Of a DNA stretch of 64,000 nucleotides, positions 43,096-51,943 are shown piece after piece. The notes beneath the pieces are model-generated. The model searched no databases. It saw nothing but the letters and a program-made list of their open reading frames with translations, and was not told the DNA's origin. The position numbers and the translations under genes were made by a program. This DNA is from Paenibacillus physcomitrellae (GTDB lineage: Bacteria; Bacillota; Bacilli; Paenibacillales; Paenibacillaceae). Location: NCBI RefSeq assembly GCF_002240225.1, contig NZ_CP022584.1:3456594-3520593 (forward strand), written 5' to 3'. Within the stretch, counting starts at the first letter, position 1; the number at the start of each line of letters is the position of its first letter.

Positions 43096-44133
43096 TTATT
43101 TCACAAGGTTGCTTAGGACATCATCCATAATTTGTCCGCCGGCAACGGCGCCTTTATACATCCAGCCGCCAGTAGGACTGACTTCATGCACATTGCCATT
43201 CTTCACAGCCTTCAGTCCCTGCCAAAGAGGGCTTTTCACCGTCTCGGATTCAGGACCGTCACTGTTCATCACAAAGAGATGGTCAGCATCCAGCTTGGAC
43301 AGCTGCTCGAGAGGAACCGGATTCCAGTCGGCCTGAGCCGTTTTGGAAATATCAGCTGCGAGACTTGGTTCTGCAAAGCCTAAATCTTTGTACAGCACTT
43401 CACCGCTGGCCACGCTGTCTTTAACCATATAGACGGTTTTCTGCGTAATCCACAACACGGCTGCGGATTGTCCGGTTACGCCTGCGGCTTCCAGTTTGGA
43501 TTTCGTGTCTGCCGCTTTCTGATCATAGTCAGCAAGTACTTTCTCTGCTTCATCCTGCTTGCCGAGCAGATCGGCAATGGTAGTGAGCGATTTGCGCCAA
43601 TCATTGCGAACGGCATCGCCTAGCACAAAGGTTGGAGCGATGGCCGAATACTGCTCATACAATCCTTTTTCGACAGCAGATTCGGAATCAATGATGATCA
43701 AGTCTGGCGTAAAGCTGGCTACCTGTTCAGGCGGCAGGTCATATCCGATAGCCGGTACATCGGCTAAAGAGGACTGGAGATAGTCCTGAACGCTTTTTCC
43801 GTCCGCGACCGACCATTGGGCTACAGGTTTTACCCCAAGGGCAACGAGGTGATCCTCCAGGTAGGAAGCGAGCACTCTTTGCGGGTTAGCAGGAATTTTA
43901 ACGTCATGGCCCATTGCATCTTTAATCGTCCGTTCCGTCGCTTCGCTAGGCGCCGCGGAATCGCTTGGCTCCGTCGAAGCTGCTGCATTGCCCGCATTGC
44001 TGCCCGCGTTGCTGCTGCCTGCACTGTTGTTTGCAGCGTTGCTGCCGCAAGCCGACAGAACCAGCATCAGAACCAACAGGCTGAGCAGTACAAAGCTGGA
44101 TTTGCCGGTCTTTTTCTTAAACATATTCAACAT
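43096..44133 (-). CDS. Iron-siderophore ABC transporter binding lipoprotein
   Basis: The 345-residue protein has a lipoprotein signal ending LSAC with Cys29 lipidated, then an Asn/Ser/Ala-rich spacer. The rest is a class III (FhuD/FeuA type) binding fold starting TIKDAMGHDVKIPANPQRVL. It captures ferric siderophores at the cell surface. No permease or ATPase gene is adjacent, so it must work with components encoded elsewhere. A perfect Fur box stands upstream. The ATG follows GGGGGA. Confidence 0.93.
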   Translation of the reverse strand: MLNMFKKKTGKSSFVLLSLLVLMLVLSACGSNAANNSAGSSNAGSNAGNAAASTEPSDSAAPSEATERTIKDAMGHDVKIPANPQRVLASYLEDHLVALGVKPVAQWSVADGKSVQDYLQSSLADVPAIGYDLPPEQVASFTPDLIIIDSESAVEKGLYEQYSAIAPTFVLGDAVRNDWRKSLTTIADLLGKQDEAEKVLADYDQKAADTKSKLEAAGVTGQSAAVLWITQKTVYMVKDSVASGEVLYKDLGFAEPSLAADISKTAQADWNPVPLEQLSKLDADHLFVMNSDGPESETVKSPLWQGLKAVKNGNVHEVSPTGGWMYKGAVAGGQIMDDVLSNLVK

Positions 44134-44180
44134 TCTCTAATCCCCCATAGTTAGCAAAATAGTTGTCTCATTGACTTAAA

Positions 44181-44195
44181 TGATAATGATTATCA
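44181..44195. promoter_or_regulatory. Fur box
   Basis: TGATAATGATTATCA is a perfect 7-1-7 Fur site, 48 bases upstream of the siderophore-binding gene; iron repression is expected. Confidence 0.88.
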
Positions 44196-44303
44196 CTATC
44201 GTTGTCAATTCAAATTTGGGAGAGGCGGCGTCAGAGCCTATGGAGGCGGGTGCCAAACTTATTTTGATAAAACTTATTCAAATAAAACTAATTCAAATAA
44301 AAC

Positions 44304-44459
44304 TTATTTAAGTAATCCTGCTTCCCTTGCTTGTTCTTCGGTAAGAATAAATTCTTCCGTCGGCCAGGTATCGTCTTCGTTGCCGATCCCGAACCACTGC
44401 ATGACCTGCGGCCAGATGCCTTTATCAATCGCTTCGCTTTGCGTAATAATTACTTTCAT
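44304..44459 (-). CDS. Small acidic protein of 51 residues, unknown function
   Basis: The frame starts MKVIITQSEAIDKGIWPQ and ends in EEQAREAGLLK. The ATG at 44457-44459 follows GGGGGAGA at eight bases. It holds three Trp (KGIWP, QWFG, DTWP), unusual in so small a protein, and looks folded rather than disordered. I recognise no family. It has the same direction as the siderophore-binding gene, about 170 bases upstream of it, with the Fur box between. Confidence 0.62.
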   Translation of the reverse strand: MKVIITQSEAIDKGIWPQVMQWFGIGNEDDTWPTEEFILTEEQAREAGLLK

Positions 44460-44575
44460 ATCGGATCTCCCCCTGTTATTAGATGAAGTGGAAATGACCT
44501 TTCATTAACTTGATTCTATTTCATGTTTACCCTTTATGGCTGGTTTGTATGCTTATCGGACCTTCTGCCGGAAAA

Positions 44576-44611
44576 TAAAAAAGGCCTTTTTGCACATTCG
44601 GCAAAAAGGCT
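44576..44611 (-). terminator. Terminator of the TM2 gene pair
   Basis: GCCTTTTTGC and GCAAAAAGGC are perfect arms; on the minus strand a T-run follows. Confidence 0.85.
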
Positions 44612-44628
44612 TGCATTCCTGCTGCCCG

Positions 44629-45045
44629 TCAATTCGGAGTGTGGGGCGGACGACGGAACGTCATGAGCTGGCGAATCAGCTCCTGTTCGGTTCGGTCATT
44701 CCATTCGCGAATCATGCGGGGAATCAGAAACAGGTCAATGATAATCCACACTGTCAGGATTATACCGCACAGTACGGACAGCAGCAGCGGAAGCAGCCCG
44801 GAGAATTCGTCTTCCGGATATATTCCCTGCAGTACGGCGAACAGGAAATAAAGCAGCAAAGCGGCCAGAAACAAGATAAGTTGAACGACGGCCGTTCCGG
44901 TCTTCTTCAAATAAAAGCGGTGTACGCCCAGGTGGCCTCCGAGAAGCATGAGATAGGCCAAGGCGAGCGACTTCTCCTGGCGCTCCATTTCCGAGTTCAG
45001 CACCAGCAGCTCTTGAGCCGTCAACTCTCGCTTGATCATAGCCAT
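44629..45045 (-). CDS. TM2-domain membrane protein
   Basis: The 138-residue protein begins with a cytoplasmic segment (IKRELTAQELLVLNSEMERQ) and then has the TM2 signature: a helix followed by GGHLGVHRFYLKKTGTAVVQ and further hydrophobic segments near 75-110. Function of TM2 proteins in bacteria is unknown. It is the second of two related genes; its ATG lies three bases after the previous stop and has no good ribosome binding site, suggesting coupled translation. Confidence 0.8.
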   Translation of the reverse strand: MAMIKRELTAQELLVLNSEMERQEKSLALAYLMLLGGHLGVHRFYLKKTGTAVVQLILFLAALLLYFLFAVLQGIYPEDEFSGLLPLLLSVLCGIILTVWIIIDLFLIPRMIREWNDRTEQELIRQLMTFRRPPHTPN

Positions 45046-45048
45046 GAC

Positions 45049-45399
45049 TTAAGGATGAAACGACATGCGGCCGCCGCGTTCGAGTTCGATCTGGCTGATC
45101 ACATCGGCTTCGATTTCGGTGTTATGATCCCGGACCCAAAGATGGACCAGAAAGGCGTCCACGATCCACCAGATTCCGGTGATGATCAAACCGACGACGG
45201 TGAGCGACAGGATCAGCTGAAGGATCGCTGTGCCTATCCGTTTCATGTAGAAACGATGTCCGCCGACTATCCCAAGGAAATACCAGAGGATATAAGCTAC
45301 GATCATGTTTTTCCCCCGTCTTTTCACCTCGGAATCGAGCAGCAGCAGCTCACGGGTGTCGAGCTGGCTTTTCCTTGCCATGTTGTAATTCATACTCAT
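45049..45399 (-). CDS. TM2-domain membrane protein
   Basis: The 116-residue protein has the same plan as its neighbour: a charged N-terminus (LDTRELLLLDSEVKRR), then GGHRFYMKRIGTAILQL and a last helix near residues 68-88, ending in a charged tail. The pair probably arose by duplication and may act together. The ATG follows GGAGGGG at a normal distance. Confidence 0.82.
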   Translation of the reverse strand: MSMNYNMARKSQLDTRELLLLDSEVKRRGKNMIVAYILWYFLGIVGGHRFYMKRIGTAILQLILSLTVVGLIITGIWWIVDAFLVHLWVRDHNTEIEADVISQIELERGGRMSFHP

Positions 45400-45541
45400 T
45401 CATACCCCTCCTGGAAAATGCCATAATCGCTCCAAGTATACACACCGCTATTGGAAAGATCAATAAAAACCGTAAGAATCTAACTATACCTAAAGGAGGA
45501 CAAAGCAGGGGGAAACCGGAGGATGGAGCAGCCAAATAAAA

Positions 45542-45576
45542 GAACCGTCCCCGCGCAGCGGCAGGGACAGTTCCAA
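45542..45576 (-). terminator. Terminator of the Rrf2-nitroreductase operon
   Basis: GAACCGTCCC and GGGACAGTTC arms (one mismatch), with T-rich sequence on the minus strand side. Confidence 0.7.
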
Positions 45577-45617
45577 GGTATAACGTATAACATTATTCCG
45601 AATATAAGTACATACTA

Positions 45618-46262
45618 TTACTTAAATGAATTCCAGTGAGCGACTTCGTCCAGGGTAAGACGGGAGCTTGGGTGTCCGGCTTCGGCAGCTTTGCCGACTG
45701 CGATCAAGAGCGCAGGCTCATAAGTATTCGGAACCTCGAAGGCTTCCTTGAACTGCTCAGCGTTATAGCCGCCCATTGGCACTGTGTCGTAGCCCATGGA
45801 GCGGGCGATCAGCATCAGCTGCATCGAGATCAGTCCGGCATCAAAGGTGTTGATCCGGCGGAGCACTTCCTGCGGCATGCCGCCGTACATTTTGACGGAG
45901 TTTTCAATCATTTTGTCGCGGATTTCTTCATTCATAATGCCGAATTCGGCAGTGCGGTGGTAAATTTCCGAAGCCTTGTCGTAAGATCTCATGTCTACAA
46001 GCACGGCAATAACAGCGGAGGCCTCAACGACCTGCTTCTGGTTGTATGCGATAGGAAGCAGCTTTTCCTTCAGCTCCTGATCATCAATAATCAGAAAACG
46101 CCAAGGCTGCAGGTTGGAAGACGAAGGAGCCGTAAGGGCCAGCTGCAGCATCTCCTGAAGCTCTTCCCGGGGAATTTTCACGTTTGAATCATAATGACGA
46201 ACAGAACGTCTTTCTTTCAAGATTGTGCTCAGGTTCTGTGTCGCCTGAAGTTGGTTGCTCAT
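45618..46262 (-). CDS. Nitroreductase-family FMN oxidoreductase
   Basis: The 214-residue protein starts at ATG 46260-46262, eight bases after GGAGG. It has the family's N-terminal ERRSVRHYD (FMN phosphate binding) and SSSNLQPWRFLII stretches and the C-terminal GYDTVPMGGYN. Such enzymes reduce nitro compounds, quinones or flavins with NAD(P)H. It lies 14 bases downstream of an Rrf2-family regulator gene, so it is probably under that regulator's control. Confidence 0.92.
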   Translation of the reverse strand: MSNQLQATQNLSTILKERRSVRHYDSNVKIPREELQEMLQLALTAPSSSNLQPWRFLIIDDQELKEKLLPIAYNQKQVVEASAVIAVLVDMRSYDKASEIYHRTAEFGIMNEEIRDKMIENSVKMYGGMPQEVLRRINTFDAGLISMQLMLIARSMGYDTVPMGGYNAEQFKEAFEVPNTYEPALLIAVGKAAEAGHPSSRLTLDEVAHWNSFK

Positions 46263-46276
46263 TGTCTCATCCTCCA

Positions 46277-46729
46277 TCAATTTTGTTCTCTATTTGCACA
46301 GCTTTGAATCAAATCCGCGATGGTGTAATCCTTCAAGATGTCCAGCATACTGCCGTTGATTCTCCCGATAATCTCCGTGAAAGAACCCTTCAAATCCTTC
46401 TGGGACTCGCAAGGTCCTACCGTTTCCAGCATTGCGCTCCAATGGAGATCTTTCCTCTCCAAAGCCAGATAAACCTCATCCAGAGTAATCTGCGCCGGAG
46501 ACCTCTTCAGAAGATAACCGCCAACCCGGCCTTCGCGGGTTTCCAAAATGCCGCCTAACGCCAGCTGGGATAAAATTCTGCGGATCAGTGTGGCTTCAGA
46601 TCCTGTTGCTTTGGCGATGGCATGGCTGGGGCAAGGTTCTTCACCAAGCCGGGATAATACGACAAGCGACTGGAGGGCCAAACCAAACCATTTGAAATTG
46701 GGGGACTTGCATCGTTCAGCTTCAAACAT
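46277..46729 (-). CDS. Rrf2-family transcriptional regulator
   Basis: The 150-residue protein has a winged helix (residues about 12-85; HAIAKATGSEATLIRRILSQ is the recognition part) followed by the GGILETREGRVGGYLL wing and a dimer helix. The loop that carries three clustered Cys in iron-sulfur Rrf2 proteins (NsrR, IscR) has only one here, GPCESQ, plus a distant QSCANRE and a Cys at position 7. It is thus more like CymR/YwnA-type members without a cluster and may respond to oxidants or electrophiles through thiols. The gene precedes the nitroreductase in one operon. Confidence 0.88.
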   Translation of the reverse strand: MFEAERCKSPNFKWFGLALQSLVVLSRLGEEPCPSHAIAKATGSEATLIRRILSQLALGGILETREGRVGGYLLKRSPAQITLDEVYLALERKDLHWSAMLETVGPCESQKDLKGSFTEIIGRINGSMLDILKDYTIADLIQSCANREQN

Positions 46730-46828
46730 TGTTGGTCTCCTCTCCCGTGCTTCAGTACGAAGTTAGTATATCCGTAATCTGTGTTAGTTGCAAGCACAGT
46801 TTAAAAATTTAGAGGAATGTCCGTCTTA

Positions 46829-46877
46829 AAAAGACCTCTGCTCGGCACAGGAAGCTAGTGCGGCAGAGGCCTCTTTA
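46829..46877 (-). terminator. Terminator of the EmrAB-type efflux operon
   Basis: AAAGACCTCTGC pairs with GCAGAGGCCTCTTT (bulged) around a 20-base loop. Confidence 0.65.
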
Positions 46878-46887
46878 AATTAAAACA

Positions 46888-48462
46888 TTATTCGCCTGCA
46901 TTCTGGGCGGGAACCGGTTGGACCTGCTTTTCGGCTGCCTTAGGAGGTCTCCATTTGACACTGCGCCGCAAGAACAGCGAGAAGAACAGTCCGCCGATGG
47001 CGATCCAGGTCGCTACAATAAAGGCGTCATTAATTCCTCCGATGGAGGAATCCCGCAAAGCCAGACTGTAGACGGTTTGGATAGCCGTTGCCTGAGCGGT
47101 TTCCGGAGGGAGTCCGCCCATGGTGGACAAGACTTGCCCGAGCTCATTTACATTTTGAACAGCTGATGGGTTGTTTGTGGTCAGGGTATTGCTGAAATTG
47201 CCCATATGAACGGTGGAACGGGTCGTCATGATCGTAACCAGCAAAGCCGTGCCAATGGATCCGGCGATTTGCCGGACCGTATTGGACATGGCGGTTCCGT
47301 GGCTGCCGAGATGCCGCGGCAGCTGATTGAGCCCTTCGGTCTGGACGGACATCATCAGCAGAGACATGCCGAAGCTTCTTATCGTGTACAGAGTCATAAT
47401 CGATCCATAAGTTGTCTCCGAAGTCAGTTTGCTGAATTCGTAAGTTGTGACAGCTGTGATCAGAAGACCTATAATGGCCAGCGGTCTGGCGCCGATCCGG
47501 TCGAATATACGCCCCGAAATCGGAGACATGATCCCCATCAGGATAGCGCCAGGCAGCAGCAGCAAACCAGACTGCAGCGGTGTAAAGCTGCGTATGTTCT
47601 GCAGGTAGAGCGGGAGCAGCAGCATGCCGCCGAACATAACCATGTTAACGGTAGCGCCTACCAGGGTGGAGATCGTAAAAATATCGTATTTAAACACCCG
47701 GAACTCCAGCATCGGTTTCTCCAGACCCAGCTCACGAAGGACAAAGAACAAAATAAACAGTCCGCCTATAATCAAGGACAGAACGACGGTGGGGCTTGAC
47801 CAGCCATCGCTGCCGGCGGAGCTGAAGCCATACAGCAGCGCACCAAACCCGATTGTGGAGAAAACGGTGCCAAGCGTGTCGAATTTGGGGGAGGACAGCT
47901 TGGATACGTTACGCAGCCAAGCAAAAGCGAGCAGAATATCCAGAGCGGTCAGCGGGATGACCATGATAAACAAGATGCGCCACGTATAGTGTTCCACAAT
48001 CCAGCCGGAAAGCGTAGGCCCAATCGCAGGGGCAAACATCATGGCAATACCCATGGTGCCCATAGCGGCGCCCCTTTTCTCAGGCGGGAATACCGTCAGG
48101 AACACGTTCATAACAACCGGCATGATGATGCCGGCGCCGCTGGCCTGAATGATCCGGCCGATCAGGATGATGCTGAAGGTTGGACTGACAGCGCAGATGA
48201 TCGAGCCGATGCCGAACAGCAGCATGGAGCAGATAAACAGCATTCTCGTCCCGAAGGATTCGATCAGGAACGCCGTAATCGGAATCAGCACGCCGTTAAC
48301 CAGCATATAGGCGGTGGACAGCCACTGCACCGTTGTCGCGGAGACATTAAAGTCGGTCATCAGGTGCGGGATCGCCACGTTCAGCAGCGTCTGGTTCAGG
48401 ATGGAGATAAAAGCTCCAAGCATCAAAACCGACAGCGTTTTGCCCATTGAGATTTGTGCCAT
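46888..48462 (-). CDS. DHA2-family (EmrB/QacA type) drug:proton antiporter
   Basis: The 524-residue protein has fourteen predicted membrane helices. Family motifs are present: LNQTLLNVAIPHLMTDFNVS in helix 1, then WLSTAYMLVNGVLIPITAFL, and the motif C region AMMFAPAIGPTLSGWI. It expels lipophilic drugs using the proton gradient. It follows an HlyD-type adaptor gene by nine bases, the arrangement of yhbJ-yhcA in B. subtilis. The start follows GGGGG. Substrate is not predictable from sequence. Confidence 0.92.
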   Translation of the reverse strand: MAQISMGKTLSVLMLGAFISILNQTLLNVAIPHLMTDFNVSATTVQWLSTAYMLVNGVLIPITAFLIESFGTRMLFICSMLLFGIGSIICAVSPTFSIILIGRIIQASGAGIIMPVVMNVFLTVFPPEKRGAAMGTMGIAMMFAPAIGPTLSGWIVEHYTWRILFIMVIPLTALDILLAFAWLRNVSKLSSPKFDTLGTVFSTIGFGALLYGFSSAGSDGWSSPTVVLSLIIGGLFILFFVLRELGLEKPMLEFRVFKYDIFTISTLVGATVNMVMFGGMLLLPLYLQNIRSFTPLQSGLLLLPGAILMGIMSPISGRIFDRIGARPLAIIGLLITAVTTYEFSKLTSETTYGSIMTLYTIRSFGMSLLMMSVQTEGLNQLPRHLGSHGTAMSNTVRQIAGSIGTALLVTIMTTRSTVHMGNFSNTLTTNNPSAVQNVNELGQVLSTMGGLPPETAQATAIQTVYSLALRDSSIGGINDAFIVATWIAIGGLFFSLFLRRSVKWRPPKAAEKQVQPVPAQNAGE

Positions 48463-48471
48463 AAATGCCCC

Positions 48472-49107
48472 CTAAATGTGCACGCGGACGGAGGCATTCA
48501 TTCCCGGAACGATTCCCAGCCCTTTGTATCCCTGGATCGTGATCACGACCGGAATAATCTGAGTGACTTTGGTGTAGTTGGCATTGCTATTGGAGGTTGG
48601 AAGCAGGGAGAAGGTGCCTGCTGTAGCCAAACCAATGGAATCAATCCGTCCGGTTAAGGTCGTACCGGGGAAAGCATCCACATAGACATCTACGGTTTGC
48701 CCGACCTTGATGTCGCTGATCCGGGTCTCCTCGATATTGGCCGTGATCCAAAGATTGTTAAAATCATAAGCCCGGCCGAGTACGGTCCCTGCTCCAACCA
48801 AGGCACCTTCCGAGGCGGTGCTTTGCACGATCGTTCCAGCCGCAGGCATCGTAATGTCAACCGTAGTCCCTCCGGCGGTTACGGAACCGATTTTCTGTCC
48901 TGTGGTTAAATCTTTGCCGACATCGCCGGTCCATTGTTTCAATTGACCGCCCGCAGGAGAGACCAGGTTGATGGCTTGTCCCGATACCTGGGCATTATTC
49001 GTTTTCACATAACTTGTAGACTGGTTATAATAATAAATTCCTGCACCGGCACCAACCAATATAACGATAATGACAATTACATTGATTAATATGGCCTTAG
49101 AGCTCAT
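48472..49107 (-). CDS. HlyD/EmrA-type efflux adaptor
   Basis: The 211-residue protein has one N-terminal membrane anchor (residues 7-28), a lipoyl-like half barrel and a beta-barrel domain, seen as NNAQVSGQAINLVSPAGGQL and later IEETRISDIKVGQTVDVYVD. The long coiled-coil hairpin of Gram-negative EmrA is missing, normal for Firmicutes that have no outer membrane. It works with the DHA2 transporter encoded next to it. The ATG follows AGGGAGATG. Confidence 0.9.
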   Translation of the reverse strand: MSSKAILINVIVIIVILVGAGAGIYYYNQSTSYVKTNNAQVSGQAINLVSPAGGQLKQWTGDVGKDLTTGQKIGSVTAGGTTVDITMPAAGTIVQSTASEGALVGAGTVLGRAYDFNNLWITANIEETRISDIKVGQTVDVYVDAFPGTTLTGRIDSIGLATAGTFSLLPTSNSNANYTKVTQIIPVVITIQGYKGLGIVPGMNASVRVHI

Positions 49108-49290
49108 GGCAATGGTTCATCTCCCTTACTGAAATCAATTTTTGAGTGGTTGTGGAGAGTTTCTCCGAAATCAGTTCCGGTTATCCGCTTGAAATGGCAT
49201 TAATATTTACGGGCGGTTTGGACATCAATAATGAAAACATGAAGGATGATAAACTATCTAAACTATCTTGGAGAACAAGGGGAGACACTG

Positions 49291-49848
49291 ATGAACGTAT
49301 ATGTAGTGTATGACAGCGACAGCGGCCATACCGAAATGCTCGCCAAATCCATTGCGCAAGGTGCGAAGGAAGCGGGGGCAGCGGTAGCGCTTCATCATGT
49401 AAATGAAGCTTCCGTCCATGATCTTGCCGATCAGGATGCCATTATTTGGGGATGTCCCGGACACTTTGGCACGATCAGCGACGGGTTAAAAGAATGGATC
49501 GACAAACTGGGTTACTTATGGGCCACCGGTGGACTGGTGGACAAGGTCGGTGCGGTGTTCTGCACGACAGCTACCGTACATGGCGGCCTGGAATCCACGC
49601 TGCTGAACCTGATTGTGCCTATGCTACACCAGGGGATGATCATTACAGGGCTGCCGGGGACCATCCGTGAAAATGCGCTCTATGGCTCCTATTACGGAGT
49701 CGGTATTACCTGTCCGGTGGAAGAGAATGTCGAAGGTCCGCCCAGCGAACCAAGCGAGCAGGATTTAAGCCTGGGCCGGGCGCTGGGGGCTCGAGTGGCT
49801 GAGCTGGCCGGGACCTTGCTGCGGGGTAGACTGCAGGGAGGGAGATAG
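49291..49848 (+). CDS. Flavodoxin-like/WrbA-like NAD(P)H:quinone oxidoreductase
   Basis: The 185-residue protein has the flavodoxin fold with FMN-phosphate loop [12 protein letters not shown] at residues 8-19, and [19 protein letters not shown] near 65-85 as in WrbA/NQO proteins. It likely performs two-electron reduction of quinones. Start ATG 49291 has GGGGAG upstream; an in-frame ATG 15 codons earlier lacks one. It is followed after three bases by a membrane-anchored protein gene. Confidence 0.88.
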   Translation: MNVYVVYDSDSGHTEMLAKSIAQGAKEAGAAVALHHVNEASVHDLADQDAIIWGCPGHFGTISDGLKEWIDKLGYLWATGGLVDKVGAVFCTTATVHGGLESTLLNLIVPMLHQGMIITGLPGTIRENALYGSYYGVGITCPVEENVEGPPSEPSEQDLSLGRALGARVAELAGTLLRGRLQGGR

Positions 49849-49851
49849 AAC

Positions 49852-50337
49852 ATGATTTACGGGTTCATCATCCTGGTTATCCTGGGCATTTTATTTCTCA
49901 TTTTCTTTAATGTACGGAACGCCAGAAGGAACAGCGGGGGGGCGGAGGAAGATCTCAGCAGCAGTAGACATGAAACCGCAGGCGGAGCAGACGCCTCCGA
50001 TTCCCCGGCTGAGGAGGCGCTCCTGGAACCGGAGGCAGTTGTTCCGGCCGAACCCGGTGTCAACCCTGACTCCTTTGATCCGGCTTCGCTGGATAATGCC
50101 GCCGCTGTAGGAGCCATAGAGGTCGATGATCCGCCTGTAACGTCGGCAGCCGCGGATCTAAAGGCGGCCCGACAGGGCAGCCTGGACGCGCAGTATCGCG
50201 ATGCGCTGAGAAGATTTGCAGCCGAAGAAGGCAGCGGCAGCCAGGACGCAGGAAGCGCCCGCGCTGAGGGGGCTAAAAGCAAAAGCGCGGACGAAGCTTA
50301 CCGCGATGCCCTCCGGGCTATGCGCCGCAAAGACTAA
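49852..50337 (+). CDS. Membrane-anchored acidic Ala-rich protein, unknown function
   Basis: The 161-residue protein has one N-terminal helix (IYGFIILVILGILFLIFF) and a hydrophilic rest rich in Ala, Glu, Asp, Ser and Pro. A short motif, AQYRDALRRFA, is repeated near the end as EAYRDALRAMR. It is probably a single-pass protein with a disordered cytoplasmic part. Translation is likely coupled with the upstream flavoprotein; the site AGGGAGGGAGA precedes its ATG. I recognise no family. Confidence 0.75.
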   Translation: MIYGFIILVILGILFLIFFNVRNARRNSGGAEEDLSSSRHETAGGADASDSPAEEALLEPEAVVPAEPGVNPDSFDPASLDNAAAVGAIEVDDPPVTSAAADLKAARQGSLDAQYRDALRRFAAEEGSGSQDAGSARAEGAKSKSADEAYRDALRAMRRKD

Positions 50338-50400
50338 TCTGGCTGTGAACCCGGCCGAGCACCCGGAAGCGTCAAGCGCCGGACTGTGCAAAAGACAACA

Positions 50401-50430
50401 AACCCGCAGAGGGTTTCTCTGCGGGTTTTT
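50401..50430 (+). terminator. Terminator after the flavoprotein operon
   Basis: AACCCGCAGAG and CTCTGCGGGTT perfect arms and five T. Confidence 0.88.
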
Positions 50431-50470
50431 GAGCTGACACTTGATTTCTCTCTTTATCTTCTTTATTTTC

Positions 50471-51907
50471 TTATTCGGGCATCGAGATTTCCACGCTGCG
50501 CATATAATCGTTTATCTCCCCGATTTCGGCCTTCCCGCCAAACAATGCCGGAACGGACTCCAGCGGCGCGGCCATGGTGCCGGCGAGCAGATCGACAGGC
50601 GCGGCCAGCTTGACCGTTTGGCCGTTCACTTGGGCTTCGTCCGATCCTTTAGTGAGGACGGCTGTATCTTCGCCCTGCTTCAGCGTCAGGGTCTGGCTGG
50701 CCTGATCATAATCGAAGCTTGCACCGAGCAGTTCGGCGAACTTTTTCAAAGGGGCCATCAGCGTATCTCCTGAAGAAGGGGGGATAAACCCGAAGCTCTG
50801 CTCCTCACCGTTAATCTTCAGATCCAGCGAGTAGACGGTTCCGTCATCCTTATTGACCACGACATTTTCAGCCTGGCGTTTCAGGTTGTGGATTTCCTGC
50901 TCCAGATTATCCGCGGTCACTTGATGGGTGCCCTTCGCAATCTCGTCAACAATCAGAGAGTTGATCGCGCCCGAGTGGTGGGAAATATCTTTGTAATTGT
51001 CGAGTGTGTACGTAATCGCCTTATCCGTCTGGAATTCATATAAGCTGACGTTGTCAAATTGACTGAGCTGTTCGTACATATAACGCTTCATTTCGAGCTG
51101 GTTCTCATAACGCTGCGGGTTGGTAGTGTACCAGACCTGCTGCCTTAAGATAGAGTAAGGCGGGTAATAGAAATAAAAGGTCGTCTCCGGATGCTCCTTG
51201 ACCAGCTGCAGCACGTTGTCGTTGAAGCTTTGTTTTACCGATTCCAGCGGATCTTCATTATTGCCGTAAGACGATTCGTTAAACCGGGCAAACTCCCAGT
51301 TCTTGATGACAATGTCACGGCCGTATTTCACGGTCCGGTCCCAATTGTTCAGTTTCTCCAGCGAAGGGTGCGTAGCCGCACGCGCTTTGGAGTCCCTTAA
51401 CGCCTCGTAGGAGCTCGTAATATTGGATTCGTTGAAAATATACTTATAATCATTCAGCAGATTATTGTCATACAAATAATAAGGGAAATCCCCCTGGTCG
51501 CTGACGTGGTTGCCCCGGAACGCAAAATAATCCAGTCCCCACAGCACCTGTTTAACCTGTCCGGTATCAAATGCAATCTTGGCAGTCAGATTCTGCTCTC
51601 TTGCGGTAGAGCCTTCGATGGACAGCTTGAGCACGGAACCACCGAGCTTCTCGCCGACTTCAGAGGGCAGGAAATTCTCCGTCATCGAGCTGCCGAGCAC
51701 GATCGTATCGTATTTATAATTCCGGGCGAGCCCCGGATTCTGATAACGTTCCTGCCAGGAGTACGTCGGGGTGTAGAAGGAGGCTTTCCGGTAGAATTGC
51801 AGCGGATCCACGATCACTACAAAGGAACCTACCAAGAGAGCAAATAAAAGGACGAATCCCAGTAATTGAATCAAAAATAGTTTGTGTCTCGATTGTTTGT
51901 ATCTCAC
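50471..51907 (-). CDS. Extracytoplasmic SGNH-like acyl-transfer partner fused to a copper amine oxidase-N-like domain
   Basis: The 478-residue protein has one N-terminal membrane anchor (residues 9-33). The middle is an SGNH/DHHW-like fold (AlgJ/AlgX/DltD group): TIVLGSSMTENFLPSEV near residue 68 holds the nucleophile Ser and YKDISHHSGAIN near 305 the Asp-His pair. From about residue 365 it carries a copper amine oxidase N-terminal-like domain (PLKKFAELLGASFDYDQASQ...), common in Paenibacillus surface proteins. It probably transfers or removes O-acetyl groups of a wall polysaccharide together with the MBOAT protein encoded 36 bases upstream. Confidence 0.82.
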   Translation of the reverse strand: MRYKQSRHKLFLIQLLGFVLLFALLVGSFVVIVDPLQFYRKASFYTPTYSWQERYQNPGLARNYKYDTIVLGSSMTENFLPSEVGEKLGGSVLKLSIEGSTAREQNLTAKIAFDTGQVKQVLWGLDYFAFRGNHVSDQGDFPYYLYDNNLLNDYKYIFNESNITSSYEALRDSKARAATHPSLEKLNNWDRTVKYGRDIVIKNWEFARFNESSYGNNEDPLESVKQSFNDNVLQLVKEHPETTFYFYYPPYSILRQQVWYTTNPQRYENQLEMKRYMYEQLSQFDNVSLYEFQTDKAITYTLDNYKDISHHSGAINSLIVDEIAKGTHQVTADNLEQEIHNLKRQAENVVVNKDDGTVYSLDLKINGEEQSFGFIPPSSGDTLMAPLKKFAELLGASFDYDQASQTLTLKQGEDTAVLTKGSDEAQVNGQTVKLAAPVDLLAGTMAAPLESVPALFGGKAEIGEINDYMRSVEISMPE

Positions 51908-51943
51908 TTTGAAATCTCCTTACATACCGGATCAAACCGGAGT

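Noticed and set aside
44536-45426. Open frame of 296 codons on the plus strand
   Set aside because: It runs antisense through both TM2 genes and through their terminator hairpin; composition is Gln/His-rich as typical for antisense frames.
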